The position numbers and the translations under genes are program-made. DNA of 64,000 nucleotides, taken from the NCBI RefSeq assembly GCF_000011245.1, contig NC_004193.1, forward strand, positions 1,900,501 through 1,964,500. The letters are read 5' to 3'. Below the pieces are notes generated by a model, which saw only the letters and a list, made by a program, of their open reading frames with translations, was not told the DNA's origin and did no database searches. Source of the stretch: Oceanobacillus iheyensis HTE831. GTDB lineage: Bacteria; Bacillota; Bacilli; Bacillales; Amphibacillaceae. Of the stretch, positions 54,569 through 63,856 are shown one piece after another. Within the stretch, counting starts at the first letter, position 1. The number at the start of each line of letters is the position of its first letter.

Positions 54569-56653
54569 TTATTCATCAACTGCATTTTCTTCATCTTGTT
54601 CTTCTTTGACTTCGAAGTATGCATCGAGGATACGTCTGCCGATTTTACCGTTAATTCCATTTCCTTGCCCCGTGTGTGGAACTATTATGGCAAATGCAAC
54701 TTCAGGTTCATCAAATGGAGCATAGCCAACAAGTGAAAGACTATTTGTATCAGCTAGCTTTTTCCCATCATCATAAATAGATGTTTCAGCTGTTCCTGTC
54801 TTACCTGCAGGATTATAATCTACATCTTGAAAATAACCTCTTGCTGTTCCAGATTCATAAACTCGCTTAAAACCATTTTGTACTCGTTCTATTTCACTTT
54901 GACTCATATCAATACGGTTCATTACTTGCGTATTTTTTGTATAATACACTGGACCTAATTCATCAAATGATGCAATCGGATCATGAACTTGCTTTAAAAA
55001 GTGTGGTTGAACACGATATCCATCATTGGCAATTGTTGAAACATATTGTGCTAACTGTAATGTCGTATACGTATCATATTGTCCTATTGTAAAGTCCAGA
55101 ACATTACCTGGGTTCGGTGCACCATTTGATCTAACCCCGGTAGATTCATGTGGAAAATCAATACCTGTAGATACTCCTAGACCAAATTGATTAAAGTAAT
55201 TTTGTAAATCATTTAGCGCATTGTTGTATTCAGACCAACTTGCATTAAGAGTTGAGTTATCTGGATAAGGGTGACGATTTTCTCCCATCATTCTTAAAGC
55301 AATATAAAACATATATACGTTTGAAGATTTTTCCAATGCTTCTAGATCTGTTACATAGCCTAAATTTGAAACTGATTTTTTTACAGGCGTACTAGCTATC
55401 CTAACGGGGTTATCAAAAAAAACTTGACCAGGTGAAATGACACCTGATTCATACCCTGCTAATACACTGGCACCTTTTACGGATGATCCAGGTTCATATG
55501 CGCTAGCTAAAGCCATAAATGCAGCATCATTGTATTCGTTTTTTTCTTTATTATAATTCACACCAGACATCGCCAGTAGTTCTCCTGTTTTTGGATCCAT
55601 TACTACTGCGAATGCATTGGTTAAGTGTTGGTTAGGTCCAGGATATTGTTGTTTAACCTTCTTCATTTCATCTAATACTATTTCATCTACTTTTTCCTGA
55701 AATTCCATATCAATAGTTAATACAAGGTCTTTTCCTCGTTTCCCTTCAACTACTGTTTCCGTTCCAACTATTGATCCATTTTTTCTTGTCTCATATTGAA
55801 TCTGTTCTTTTCTTCCTCGCAGGAAATCCTCATATTGTTGTTCTATTCCACTTGTACCTACTCGATCATTACGGCTATATCCTTTACTTAAGTATGCCTG
55901 CACATCTTCAGCTGGAATACCCTGCTCTTGACTTGTAATACCTCCCAGGATACTGCTTAGCGTATTATCATAAGGATACAGTCGATCCCAATCTGTTGTC
56001 GCATTTATTCCTGGTAATTTATCAAGATTCTCCGCTACAGTAGCATATTCCTCAGCTGATACATCTTCATTCTTTATAACTTGTGGAGTCAATGAATATG
56101 CTTTATCTAATTCTTTTTTTATGGCGATAATTTCCATATCGTCATCAGAAAAATCACTGATTTCTTCCTCGGTAATCAACTCTAATGTGTGGTTATATAC
56201 ATCTGCATTATCCATTTCGGAAGTATCTATGTCATTTAACCGTTCGTCTACATCTTTTTGATTTAATAAGTAATAATATTCTCGTTTATCTCTATCTGTG
56301 ATACGTTTTAAGCGATCTTCCTGACCCATCTCAATATAATCCGCTAACTTTTGGGCTAATTGTAAGCGGTCTTTAGCTTGTACCCCTTTTGGTGGTGTAT
56401 ACGTAATAGAATACATTGCATTATTATCTACAATTACATTTCCATTAGTATCCAAGATTCTTCCTCTTGGGACCGGTACACTTGTCGTATCAATATTGGT
56501 TCTCTCAATTTCTTCTTGGTGAGCCTCCCCATTTAATATTTGAACAACCCCTAATTGCAAAATTAATACAGAGAACATCAAAAAGATTGCAAAAAATAAT
56601 ATATTTATCCGAAAGGGAAGTTGGGCTCGTTTCTTTTTAATATCTTTACTCAA
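54569..56653 (-). CDS. pbpA: Class B penicillin-binding protein PbpA (PBP2)
   Basis: This transpeptidase crosslinks cell wall peptides, in elongation or spore outgrowth in B. subtilis. The 694-residue protein has one membrane anchor (about 14-36), the dimerisation domain starting VPRGRILD, and the transpeptidase domain. The catalytic Ser lies in GSSVKGA (SxxK), the SxN motif is SSN and the KTG motif is AGKTGTAE. The start is TTG, with GGGGAG 8 bases before it. No rodA or mre genes are adjacent. Confidence 0.92.
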   Translation of the reverse strand: MSKDIKKKRAQLPFRINILFFAIFLMFSVLILQLGVVQILNGEAHQEEIERTNIDTTSVPVPRGRILDTNGNVIVDNNAMYSITYTPPKGVQAKDRLQLAQKLADYIEMGQEDRLKRITDRDKREYYYLLNQKDVDERLNDIDTSEMDNADVYNHTLELITEEEISDFSDDDMEIIAIKKELDKAYSLTPQVIKNEDVSAEEYATVAENLDKLPGINATTDWDRLYPYDNTLSSILGGITSQEQGIPAEDVQAYLSKGYSRNDRVGTSGIEQQYEDFLRGRKEQIQYETRKNGSIVGTETVVEGKRGKDLVLTIDMEFQEKVDEIVLDEMKKVKQQYPGPNQHLTNAFAVVMDPKTGELLAMSGVNYNKEKNEYNDAAFMALASAYEPGSSVKGASVLAGYESGVISPGQVFFDNPVRIASTPVKKSVSNLGYVTDLEALEKSSNVYMFYIALRMMGENRHPYPDNSTLNASWSEYNNALNDLQNYFNQFGLGVSTGIDFPHESTGVRSNGAPNPGNVLDFTIGQYDTYTTLQLAQYVSTIANDGYRVQPHFLKQVHDPIASFDELGPVYYTKNTQVMNRIDMSQSEIERVQNGFKRVYESGTARGYFQDVDYNPAGKTGTAETSIYDDGKKLADTNSLSLVGYAPFDEPEVAFAIIVPHTGQGNGINGKIGRRILDAYFEVKEEQDEENAVDE

Positions 56654-56711
56654 TGTTTCTTCTCCCCCAATAATTTAGTACAATATTTTCCTCTGTTTGA
56701 TTTTACCATAA

Positions 56712-57986
56712 TTAACGATTTTTTTCGTCTGTAATTTGCTCTTTTATTAAAATTTCTTTTGGATTCCTTGTCCCTATTTGAATATTTTTAATGAAGAAAT
56801 AAATAGCGAGATGACCCGCGCCAAAAACTACAAGTAGAATCGGGATGATTTGTTCTTCTTTAAATAATACAATCCCTAATATAAACACGGTTATTGATAG
56901 TGCTCTACCTAAATTCAAGAAAATTTCTCGTATTACGATATATTCCACTCGCATTTCAGCAGCTTTATATGCTTTTCCAATTACATCAAAAGTCATTGAT
57001 ACAAATGGGACATTTAATATAGGGTAGGCAATACCGATAATTACTGCATACACCATCAATAAGGAGTAATTCACTTCAAAAATGATGATAAATATGGAAG
57101 CAAATAGTAACAAACCACCTAATAATATCGATTTTTTCCTTAAATGGGGCTTTATAAATCTTGCCGCAATTAGATAAAACACAATCGATAAACCAGATAA
57201 AAACATATTAAATGTCCCAAGTGCGAGTTCACTATTTGTAACGAGAAACACCCATATTGTGATATAAAAACCAAAAATACCTTCTCTTAAGCCTTGGAAA
57301 AAATGAGAATGTAAAATTCTTTTCCAATTTTTGTTTCTCTTCCTTTCTTTTGCGATATGCTTCATTGCAAATAACCCTTTTGACCCTTTCCGTACGATAA
57401 AAAAGCTTGCAATCACTGCACAAGCAAATAACAAAAAAGAGATTCCAAAGATTACATTATAACCAACATCATCTACCATATTTGAAATTATAAAGCCTGC
57501 TAATAGAGGGCCAACCATACCTGCAAATGAACTTAAAATACCGAACACACCATTAAACATATCTCTTGTATCCGGTTCCGTAATCTCAAAAGTCATAACA
57601 TGAAAAGCTAACCAAAAAAATCCGTAACCAATACCGATTAAACACCCCAGTATAAAGTTATAATAAGCTGCTAACTCACCAATAAATAATACACATACAA
57701 AAAATAAGCAAAGGAAGAGGATACCAACACGCAAAATAAGTATACGATCAATGGATTTGGATAATTTACCTGCCCATACAAACGCAAGAGCCTGAAAAAT
57801 ATAACTAGCTAAATTATAATTAGCAATTGTTATTAATTCTCCAGATTGTTTCCATATATAGACATTAACAAATGTATTAGATAAGAAAATACCGCCTGAA
57901 TATAATCCACCAATTAATAAAAGAATGATTAAGTCACGATTTTCAATTTTATGTTTTTGAAAAAAATTGTTTATTTGTTGGAACAT
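56712..57986 (-). CDS. yqgE: Major facilitator superfamily transporter YqgE
   Basis: The 424-residue protein has about twelve membrane spans in two halves, typical of MFS transporters. Substrate unknown. The ATG at 57986 follows AAGGAG by 9 bases; an earlier in-frame start at 58010 lies inside a leader hairpin. That AAGGAG is part of a perfect 11-base stem. It lies between sodA and pbpA as in B. subtilis. No own promoter was found between it and sodA. Confidence 0.88.
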   Translation of the reverse strand: MFQQINNFFQKHKIENRDLIILLLIGGLYSGGIFLSNTFVNVYIWKQSGELITIANYNLASYIFQALAFVWAGKLSKSIDRILILRVGILFLCLFFVCVLFIGELAAYYNFILGCLIGIGYGFFWLAFHVMTFEITEPDTRDMFNGVFGILSSFAGMVGPLLAGFIISNMVDDVGYNVIFGISFLLFACAVIASFFIVRKGSKGLFAMKHIAKERKRNKNWKRILHSHFFQGLREGIFGFYITIWVFLVTNSELALGTFNMFLSGLSIVFYLIAARFIKPHLRKKSILLGGLLLFASIFIIIFEVNYSLLMVYAVIIGIAYPILNVPFVSMTFDVIGKAYKAAEMRVEYIVIREIFLNLGRALSITVFILGIVLFKEEQIIPILLVVFGAGHLAIYFFIKNIQIGTRNPKEILIKEQITDEKNR

Positions 57987-57990
57987 TAAA

Positions 57991-58033
57991 AACGACTCCT
58001 TCTTTTCCAACTTTATTTTTTGCGAAGGAGTCG
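57991..58033 (-). promoter_or_regulatory. Leader hairpin of yqgE, burying the Shine-Dalgarno and followed by a T-run
   Basis: On the minus strand ACGACTCCTTC (58033-58023) pairs perfectly with GAAGGAGTCGT (58001-57991) across a 21-base loop. The right arm contains the only AAGGAG of yqgE, and TTTTTA with the ATG follows at once. The element could act as a terminator or block translation unless refolded. It lies only 12 bases beyond the sodA terminator. Confidence 0.7.
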
Positions 58034-58045
58034 TATCTATACAAA

Positions 58046-58075
58046 AAAAACACGTGAAAATCTTTTCACGTGTTT
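58046..58075 (-). terminator. Terminator of sodA
   Basis: AAAACACGTGAAAA and TTTTCACGTGTTTT form a 14-base stem with a very short apparent loop, then a run of eight T on the minus strand. It follows the sodA stop by 15 bases. Confidence 0.88.
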
Positions 58076-58090
58076 TAATCTATAATTATA

Positions 58091-58702
58091 TTACTTAGCT
58101 TCTTCGTAGTTTTTTGCAACTTGATCCCAATTAACTACATTCCAGAATGCTGAAATGTACTCTGGGCGTTTGTTTTGATATTTAAGATAATAAGCGTGTT
58201 CCCAAACATCAAGTCCTAATACAGGAGTTTTTCCTTCCATTAATGGTGAATCTTGGTTTGGTGTGCTTGTAATTTCTAGTTCACCATTGTTAACAATTAG
58301 CCAAGCCCATCCAGAACCGAAACGTCCTGCTGCAGCTGCTGCAAATTCTTCTTTGAATTTGTCTAATGAACCAAATTTAGCATTAATTTTATCAGCTAAT
58401 TCACCTGTTGGCTCACCGCCGCCATTTGGTGATAATAACTTCCAAAATAGGCTATGGTTAGCATGTCCGCCACCATTGTTACGTACTGCAGTTTTTGCAT
58501 TTTCAGGGACTGCATCAAGATTACTAATTAATTCTTCTACAGACTTACTTTGAAGGTCTGCATGTCCTTCCAATGCATCATTTAATTTAGTTACATACGT
58601 GTTGTGATGTTTCGTATGATGAATGTTCATTGTTTCTTTGTCAATTGTCGGTTCCAATGCATCATATGCATATGGTAATTCCGGTAATTCAAATTTTGCC
58701 AT
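58091..58702 (-). CDS. sodA: Superoxide dismutase, manganese type
   Basis: This cytosolic enzyme dismutates superoxide. The 203-residue protein has metal ligands His in [11 protein letters not shown] and NHSLFWKLL, and Asp/His in [18 protein letters not shown]. The GGGGHANHS and [12 protein letters not shown] segments are typical of Mn-forms. AAGGAGG lies 9 bases before the ATG. It follows the tRNA cluster and its terminator, so it is likely an independent unit. Confidence 0.96.
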   Translation of the reverse strand: MAKFELPELPYAYDALEPTIDKETMNIHHTKHHNTYVTKLNDALEGHADLQSKSVEELISNLDAVPENAKTAVRNNGGGHANHSLFWKLLSPNGGGEPTGELADKINAKFGSLDKFKEEFAAAAAGRFGSGWAWLIVNNGELEITSTPNQDSPLMEGKTPVLGLDVWEHAYYLKYQNKRPEYISAFWNVVNWDQVAKNYEEAK

Positions 58703-58841
58703 GTTTATCTTCCTCCTTAAAATAAATGATGTAAAGGTTTATGTCCCTTTATATTAAAAAGACTATCAAAGCTTTTAAGTAGTTGCAAACGATATGCTTT
58801 ATATTTCCAATGTTTGTAGTTGGTTCCAATTTCAACATACA

Positions 58842-58867
58842 AAAAAACAAGCAAATGCTTGTTTTTT
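58842..58867 (-). terminator. Terminator of the tRNA operon
   Basis: AAAAAACAAGCA and TGCTTGTTTTTT pair around AA and lead into a T-run on the minus strand, just after tRNA-Phe. Confidence 0.9.
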
Positions 58868-58871
58868 AAAA

Positions 58872-58944
<73 letters not shown>

Positions 58945-59099
58945 GTATTAAATTATAACGTAATCCATTCTAAATCGAATTTCCAGCTTACTATCAATTA
59001 GCTCAGAAGTTATATTGCAATTTTAGTTTCATCGATAGTTAATTCGAAATACGTATTTTGAGGTCATTTAGTAATCACTCAAAATAAAAATATGTATGG

Positions 59100-59189
59100 A
59101 GGAGGTAGAGGGATTCGAACCCCCGCGCGGTTTGACCCGCCTCTCGGTTTTCAAGACCGATCCCTTCAGCCGGACTTGGGTATACCTCC
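59100..59189 (-). tRNA. tRNA-Ser (anticodon TGA)
   Basis: This long class II tRNA (90 bases) has acceptor GGAGGTA pairing with TACCTCC, anticodon loop CTTGAAA with TGA, and an extra arm with AGGCGGGTC and neighbours. The base after the acceptor stem is T, whereas bacterial tRNA-Ser usually has G, and CCA is not encoded. Confidence 0.93.
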
Positions 59190-59202
59190 GGATTGGTTAA
59201 AA

Positions 59203-59279
59203 TGGTGGACCCTGCAGGACTCGAACCTGCGACCGATCGGTTATGAGCCGATAGCTCTAACCAACTGAGCTAAGGGTCC
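59203..59279 (-). tRNA. tRNA with CAT anticodon, probably tRNA-Ile2 (lysidine type)
   Basis: The acceptor GGACCCT pairs with AGGGTCC; CCA is encoded. The anticodon loop is CTCATAA. The C4-G69 and C5-G68 pairs and the overall body resemble tRNA-Ile2, in which TilS changes the CAT anticodon to read ATA codons. An elongator tRNA-Met is the alternative, but a clear one lies at 59395-59471. Confidence 0.8.
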
Positions 59280-59305
59280 TTCTATTTAATATATGACGTT
59301 ATTCA

Positions 59306-59382
59306 TGGGGCGACCGGTGGGGATTGAACCCACGAATGCCGGAGCCACAATCCGGTGCGTTAACCACTTCGCCACGACCGCC
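59306..59382 (-). tRNA. tRNA-His (anticodon GTG)
   Basis: The sequence has an extra G at the 5' end opposite discriminator C, the mark of tRNA-His. The anticodon loop is TTGTGGC. CCA is encoded. Confidence 0.96.
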
Positions 59383-59394
59383 ATGATTATAATA

Positions 59395-59471
59395 TGGTAG
59401 CGGCGGAGGGGATCGAACCCCCGACCTCACGGGTATGAACCGTACGCTCTCGCCAGCTGAGCTACACCGCC
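59395..59471 (-). tRNA. tRNA-Met, elongator (anticodon CAT)
   Basis: The sequence GGCGGTGTAGCTCAGC at the start, with the anticodon loop TTCATAC, is very close to the elongator tRNA-Met of B. subtilis. The first acceptor pair is G-C, unlike the initiator. CCA is encoded. Confidence 0.95.
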
Positions 59472-59472
59472 A

Positions 59473-59547
59473 TGGCTCCACAGGTAGGATTCGAACCTAC
59501 GACCGATCGGTTAACAGCCGATTGCTCTACCACTGAGCTACTGTGGA
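59473..59547 (-). tRNA. tRNA-Asn (anticodon GTT)
   Basis: The acceptor TCCACAG pairs with CTGTGGA, the anticodon loop is CTGTTAA, the discriminator is G and CCA is encoded. It is the first tRNA of the cluster, with a strong promoter upstream. Confidence 0.96.
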
Positions 59548-59590
59548 ATAATCATCAAGTTTTGTTTATGTAATAACAGCAACGAATAAT

Positions 59591-59619
59591 AATTTATCAT
59601 GTTTAGCAAAATCTGTCAA
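59591..59619 (-). promoter_or_regulatory. Strong sigma-A promoter of the tRNA operon
   Basis: The minus strand has TTGACA, exactly 17 bases, then TAAATT, about 44 bases before tRNA-Asn. The perfect -35 suits stable RNA genes. The six tRNAs lie between it and the terminator at 58842-58867. Confidence 0.87.
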
Positions 59620-60228
59620 ACATTTTTTTGCGTCTTTGCAAAAGTTTTTATTTCGTTTTTCGACTGCGTTATTTATAATAGCATGTTCTTTTTCATATTT
59701 CAACAAAAATATTAATAGATTTTACATTTTTTTATTTTTTTCCGTTGAGACCTGCCTAATTTCATTATTTTGGACATCTCCTAAGTGCTATATCTTGGTA
59801 TTTATCCCCTTTTTTCGATCTACCTGAAATAAAAGTATACTCTTCGTGTATCTCTATTTGGATTAATACTAAAAGTTTAAACGACACAAAAACTTAACGA
59901 GTATGCCCAATAAATAAGAAGGTTTAAAAACTTCTAATACAACTATTGATTTACATAATATATCACAATATCATTATGTGGTACATAATAGTTGGCATTT
60001 AAATAAATCCGTTTTTCTTTTTCGTTTCAATTCTTTCTTATTCACCTCTTTCATTTCCCCCTAAACTCCTTAGCGTAAATTGATTTTTTATACTATGATT
60101 AGATTCACTAGTCCTCCTTCATGAAAAGCAGTCAGAGAATCATATTTATGCTTGTGAACAGTATACACATTAATCATCAAGAGCATCTGCAAATTAAATT
60201 ATTTATATTACATTTATTTCCCACAAAA
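59620..60228. other. Long gene-free stretch, no feature recognised
   Basis: This AT-rich stretch separates the tRNA promoter from the Na+/phosphate carrier terminator. A short open frame (59636-59827, plus strand) lacks a ribosome binding site and looks random. I saw no tRNA, clear hairpin with a T-run, or repeat. Confidence 0.5.
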
Positions 60229-60261
60229 AAATCGTAGAGAAGTTTTACCTCCCTACGATTT
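60229..60261 (-). terminator. Terminator of the Na+/phosphate cotransporter gene
   Basis: AAATCGTAG and CTACGATTT pair, with further inner pairing of GAGG with CTTC, and a T-run follows on the minus strand. Confidence 0.85.
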
Positions 60262-60266
60262 ATTTT

Positions 60267-61895
60267 TTATTGCTCGCCTAATACATTTTCTGCAATATTC
60301 ACTGCATGATCACCAATTCTTTCTAGATTACTTATAATATCTACAAAGACAATCCCTGCTGAACCATTACATAGACCTTCATTCATACGTATGATATGAC
60401 TTTTACGGAATTTCCGCTCCATTTTATCAATTTGATCTTCCTTTTGAATAACTTCAAGAGCTGCTTCTCTGTCTTTTGATTCTAATGATTCAATTGCTTG
60501 TTTTACTGTCATTGCAGTAAGATCAAACATGTTATTTAAATTTTCCATAGCTTGATCTGTTAGAATTACTTTGTTTGACATTTTGTAATCAATTAATTCA
60601 ACAATATTTTCAAAGTGGTCACCAATACGTTCAATATCTCGTACTGTATTCATTAGAGCTGTGTGTTCGGCACTTTCAACTTCTGATAAAGATGTTGATG
60701 CAATTTCAACCAAATAGTCCGTAATTTTTCTATCTAGATTATTTAAAGCACCTTCAATTTGTAACGCCATTTCCGAATTCTTTTCATTTTGAGTTGTCAC
60801 ATATGAATGTGTTTCTTCAAGACCTTTATGAGCATATCCACCCATTCTCACAACTTCAGCTTTAGCTTGATCCAATGCTAAAGAAGAGGACTGCTGGATA
60901 AATATTGGATCTAAGTGTTTTGGCTTATATTCAATAATTGTGTCATCGCCAGGTATGAGTTTTGTTACAAACCATGCTAGAGCTGCAATAAATGGAAATT
61001 GTAGCACTGTATTAGCAATGTTAAAGCTACCATGTCCAAATGCAATTGTCATTTCAGGATTTAAATTTAGCCAATCTTGTAAAAATGCCACATAATTAGT
61101 AAATGGTATTAATAGTAATAGGAAAATCGTTGCCCCTATTAAGTTAAACGTAACATGAGTTAATGCAGCTCTTTTAGCAGCTACTGAAGCACCAATACTA
61201 GCAATAATTGCAGTTATAGTTGTTCCTAAGTTATCCCCAAATAAGACTGGTAAGGCTGCTCCTAATTCAATTGCACCTTCAGAATATAATCCTTGTAAAA
61301 TCCCAATTGTTGCAGATGAACTTTGAACAATTAATGTAAATACTGTTCCTATAACTACTCCTAAGATTGGAGTATCACTCATTGATAATGTAAGTTCATG
61401 AAACGCTTCTAAAGAGCGAAGTGGGGACATTCCACTACTCATTAATTCTAAACCAAAGAATAGGGAACCAAAACCAAATACAGCTTGTCCCACAGCATTA
61501 ACAATTGGTTTCTTAAAGAAGAATAATAAGAATGCACCAAGAGCCATTATTAGTAATGCATATTCACCTAAATCGATACCGATAATGAATGCAGTTACTG
61601 TCGTACCTATATTGGCACCCATTATAACTCCAATTGCTTGTCTTAGAGTCATAAAACCGGCATTTACTAGTCCAACAGTTAATACGGTTGTTCCAGAACT
61701 ACTTTGGATAAGTATAGTTACAATCATACCAGCAAGTACTCCTAAGAACGGATTGCTTGTAAACCGGTCAAGTATGTTACGAAGGCGATCCCCAGCCGAT
61801 TTTTGCAAGCCATCACCCATATATTTAATACCTAATAGGAATATTCCTAACCCACCGATAAATTCAATTATAAGTTTTTGTACATCGATTTCCAC
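60267..61895 (-). CDS. Na+/phosphate cotransporter family protein with C-terminal PhoU domain
   Basis: The 542-residue protein has two inverted NptA-type repeats with the motifs QSSSGTTVLTVGL and QSSSATIGILQGL, eight or more membrane spans (about 5-320) and a cytosolic PhoU-like helical domain (about 345-540). Such carriers couple phosphate movement to Na+. The start is GTG at 61895 with AAGGGA about 12 bases before it, a weak spacing. Na+-linked phosphate uptake would suit a saline habitat. Export of phosphate is also possible in this family. Confidence 0.88.
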   Translation of the reverse strand: MEIDVQKLIIEFIGGLGIFLLGIKYMGDGLQKSAGDRLRNILDRFTSNPFLGVLAGMIVTILIQSSSGTTVLTVGLVNAGFMTLRQAIGVIMGANIGTTVTAFIIGIDLGEYALLIMALGAFLLFFFKKPIVNAVGQAVFGFGSLFFGLELMSSGMSPLRSLEAFHELTLSMSDTPILGVVIGTVFTLIVQSSSATIGILQGLYSEGAIELGAALPVLFGDNLGTTITAIIASIGASVAAKRAALTHVTFNLIGATIFLLLLIPFTNYVAFLQDWLNLNPEMTIAFGHGSFNIANTVLQFPFIAALAWFVTKLIPGDDTIIEYKPKHLDPIFIQQSSSLALDQAKAEVVRMGGYAHKGLEETHSYVTTQNEKNSEMALQIEGALNNLDRKITDYLVEIASTSLSEVESAEHTALMNTVRDIERIGDHFENIVELIDYKMSNKVILTDQAMENLNNMFDLTAMTVKQAIESLESKDREAALEVIQKEDQIDKMERKFRKSHIIRMNEGLCNGSAGIVFVDIISNLERIGDHAVNIAENVLGEQ

Positions 61896-62176
61896 GTGTT
61901 ACTTCATCCCTTCTGAGGCCTATGTTATATCTTGTAGAATTTTGTGCCTTATCCATTATTGATGATATTATACCGTTTGTAAAGGTACTTTTGGAAAATT
62001 TACATACTCTTAATATTTCTTTTCATTTAATAAAAATAATATGGCTAAACCTTATTTTTAGATAATAATTTCTAAATATGTGTCCTTTCAATAATAAGTA
62101 ATTTCCAGCTAGGAAAAATTGCAATTCCAGATATACTCTCATAATGAATTTTTTAGTATTCTTTTACTTTTAGCAC
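61896..62176. other. Gene-free stretch upstream of the Na+/phosphate carrier
   Basis: The stretch holds a perfect -10-like TATAAT on the minus strand at 61972-61967, without a good -35 at 17 bases. Nothing else was recognised before the terminator at 62184-62223. Confidence 0.4.
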
Positions 62177-62183
62177 AAAAAAA

Positions 62184-62223
62184 CCGAAATTAAACCTCTT
62201 TTTCCAAAAGGTTATAATTTCGG
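62184..62223 (-). terminator. Terminator of the NfeD-family gene
   Basis: CCGAAATT-AACCT and AGGTT-AATTTCGG pair with small bulges, followed by a run of seven T on the minus strand. Confidence 0.82.
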
Positions 62224-62236
62224 GATCATATCAATT

Positions 62237-62884
62237 TTATTCTTCTACTATAGGTTTATCTATTTTTTCAATTCGAATTTTAGTTCCATCAACTTCTACA
62301 ACCTTCACTTTCGATCCTTTTTCTAACCATTGACCACCAGTTACAGCGCTATAATGTTTCTTATTTATCTCAACTGTCCCCGAAGGTCGAAAGTCTGTTA
62401 ATGCTTCTCCTTCTGTTTCTAATAGATCTTCATATTCTTTTGATAATGAACTGTACCCTGCTTCTTTTGTTAACTGATCCATAAGAGCTAATTTGGTCCA
62501 CATTTTCCTACGTTTAAAAACTTTTAAAAATACCAATGATAATCCTGTACCGAAAAGTAGAGCAATAACTGCATATAAGCCACTTGCCAAATTTGGCTGT
62601 GGTAATGCTACAGCTGCAATCATTGTACCAAGCCCTAGTGTTGCCAGTGTACCATCGTTGACAATCTTACCGTCAATAATAATTAGTAATAAACCAATAA
62701 AATATACAATAACGATTAGTAAGACAGAATCTGTATCTAAATAAGCAGTAAAATATACAGAAATAAATCCAATTCCTAACAAACCAAATATTCCACGCAT
62801 ATTAACTAATACTTCACCTAATAAGAATAAAGTTCCTAAAAATAATGCAAGAAAACCAATCCATTGTACATCGAATAAATCCAT
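62237..62884 (-). CDS. Short NfeD-family membrane protein
   Basis: The 215-residue protein has four to five membrane spans (about 8-125) and a C-terminal OB-fold domain (about 155-210) with the pattern GTVEINKKHYSAVTGGQWLEKGSKVKV. The N-terminal ClpP-like protease domain of long NfeD proteins is missing. These proteins often pair with flotillins or stomatins in membrane organisation, but none is adjacent here. No clear Shine-Dalgarno is visible for the ATG at 62884; GGGGCGAG lies nearby. Confidence 0.85.
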   Translation of the reverse strand: MDLFDVQWIGFLALFLGTLFLLGEVLVNMRGIFGLLGIGFISVYFTAYLDTDSVLLIVIVYFIGLLLIIIDGKIVNDGTLATLGLGTMIAAVALPQPNLASGLYAVIALLFGTGLSLVFLKVFKRRKMWTKLALMDQLTKEAGYSSLSKEYEDLLETEGEALTDFRPSGTVEINKKHYSAVTGGQWLEKGSKVKVVEVDGTKIRIEKIDKPIVEE

Positions 62885-62964
62885 ACGATACTCGCCCCTT
62901 CCACTCTCTATCTATACATACGATTTTAGTACAAAAAGGTTTCAAAAAAGGAGACAAGACAACT

Positions 62965-63288
62965 ATGCATCCCTTTAAAAAATTCTTATTATCTATATTA
63001 ATTATATTGGTTCTCATAAGTATATTTCAAGATTTATCTAATATTAATAATAATCAACTCACCCAAAAAGCAAATGTTCAGACTCAACAATCTGATTATA
63101 ACATCATACCAATAAAAGTAATGCCAGGAGATACGGTTTTAAGCATAATAGAGGGTCTCCACCAGGGAAGAACCAATGAGATTAAAACAGACCTTTTACT
63201 AAAAGAATTTAGAAGTTTGAATCCCACCACAGAACCAACAGATATAAGAGTAGATCATATTTATTATTTTCCCCTAGAGCAAGAGTGA
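62965..63288 (+). CDS. yqfZ: YqfZ-like protein with membrane anchor and LysM-like domain
   Basis: The 107-residue protein has a membrane segment (about 6-22) and a C-terminal LysM-like domain starting KVMPGDTVLSIIEGLH and ending IRVDHIYYFPL. The ATG at 62965 has AAGGAG 11 bases before it; a longer upstream reading would overlap the divergent NfeD gene. Gene region and layout match YqfZ. It may bind peptidoglycan outside the cell, but this is an inference. Confidence 0.75.
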   Translation: MHPFKKFLLSILIILVLISIFQDLSNINNNQLTQKANVQTQQSDYNIIPIKVMPGDTVLSIIEGLHQGRTNEIKTDLLLKEFRSLNPTTEPTDIRVDHIYYFPLEQE

Positions 63289-63302
63289 AAAGAATAAAAA
63301 AA

Positions 63303-63324
63303 TAAGGCTGTAAGAACAGCCTTA
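63303..63324 (-). terminator. Terminator of the DUF4190 gene
   Basis: TAAGGCTGT and ACAGCCTTA pair around a 4-base loop that follows the gene's stop codon. TTTTTTT follows on the minus strand. Confidence 0.85.
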
Positions 63325-63699
63325 AAATAGAAAAGGTATTATAAATAAAGCAATTATCATTGAGATTGCACCTAATCCAATTGCAATATTTCCAAGTGTA
63401 TCTACATCTCTACTTCTGGCTACAAAACCAAAAATGATGCTTGCAGCTCCTAATATTATTGGCCAAACAAAGAATGAGATTAATGCTAAAGCAATTCCTG
63501 CCCAGCCATAAAACGTACCTGGATTAGCGTCATCTTCAGGAATATCACTATCCCTCAGGTTATCAGCGGTAAATTCTTGTGCATATTCCTCATTTCTTTT
63601 GCTGTCTAAATCATGCCCAATAAAAGAATGGTGTTCATCATCCCCATGATGCGGTGCATTCTCTGTATGAACATCTTTATTTCTATCTTCTTCCATCAT
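63322..63699 (-). CDS. yqfX: DUF4190-type membrane protein, YqfX-like
   Basis: The 125-residue protein has a long polar, His- and Asp-rich N-terminal half (1-62) and two membrane spans (about 65-92 and 102-125). This fits DUF4190 or YqfX-like proteins of the yqf region. The ATG at 63699 has GGAGG 5 bases before it; the adjacent ATG at 63696 is equally possible. The function is unknown. Confidence 0.7.
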   Translation of the reverse strand: MMEEDRNKDVHTENAPHHGDDEHHSFIGHDLDSKRNEEYAQEFTADNLRDSDIPEDDANPGTFYGWAGIALALISFFVWPIILGAASIIFGFVARSRDVDTLGNIAIGLGAISMIIALFIIPFLF

Positions 63700-63856
63700 A
63701 AAATCCTCCCTCCAACATATATTTTGATACGACCTTATTTTATGGAGACAGTTACTATTCGAAACTGTTAAAATATGGTTAAAGTACCAGGCACTTAGAT
63801 TATCATTTCTAAATTTTTAGCATATCTATATATGAGTGTGAAAAGGAGAGAAGAAT

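Noticed and set aside
59636-59827. 63-codon open frame on the plus strand in the long gap after the tRNA promoter
   Set aside because: No Shine-Dalgarno, atypical composition and no recognisable family; the region is AT-rich and such frames arise by chance.
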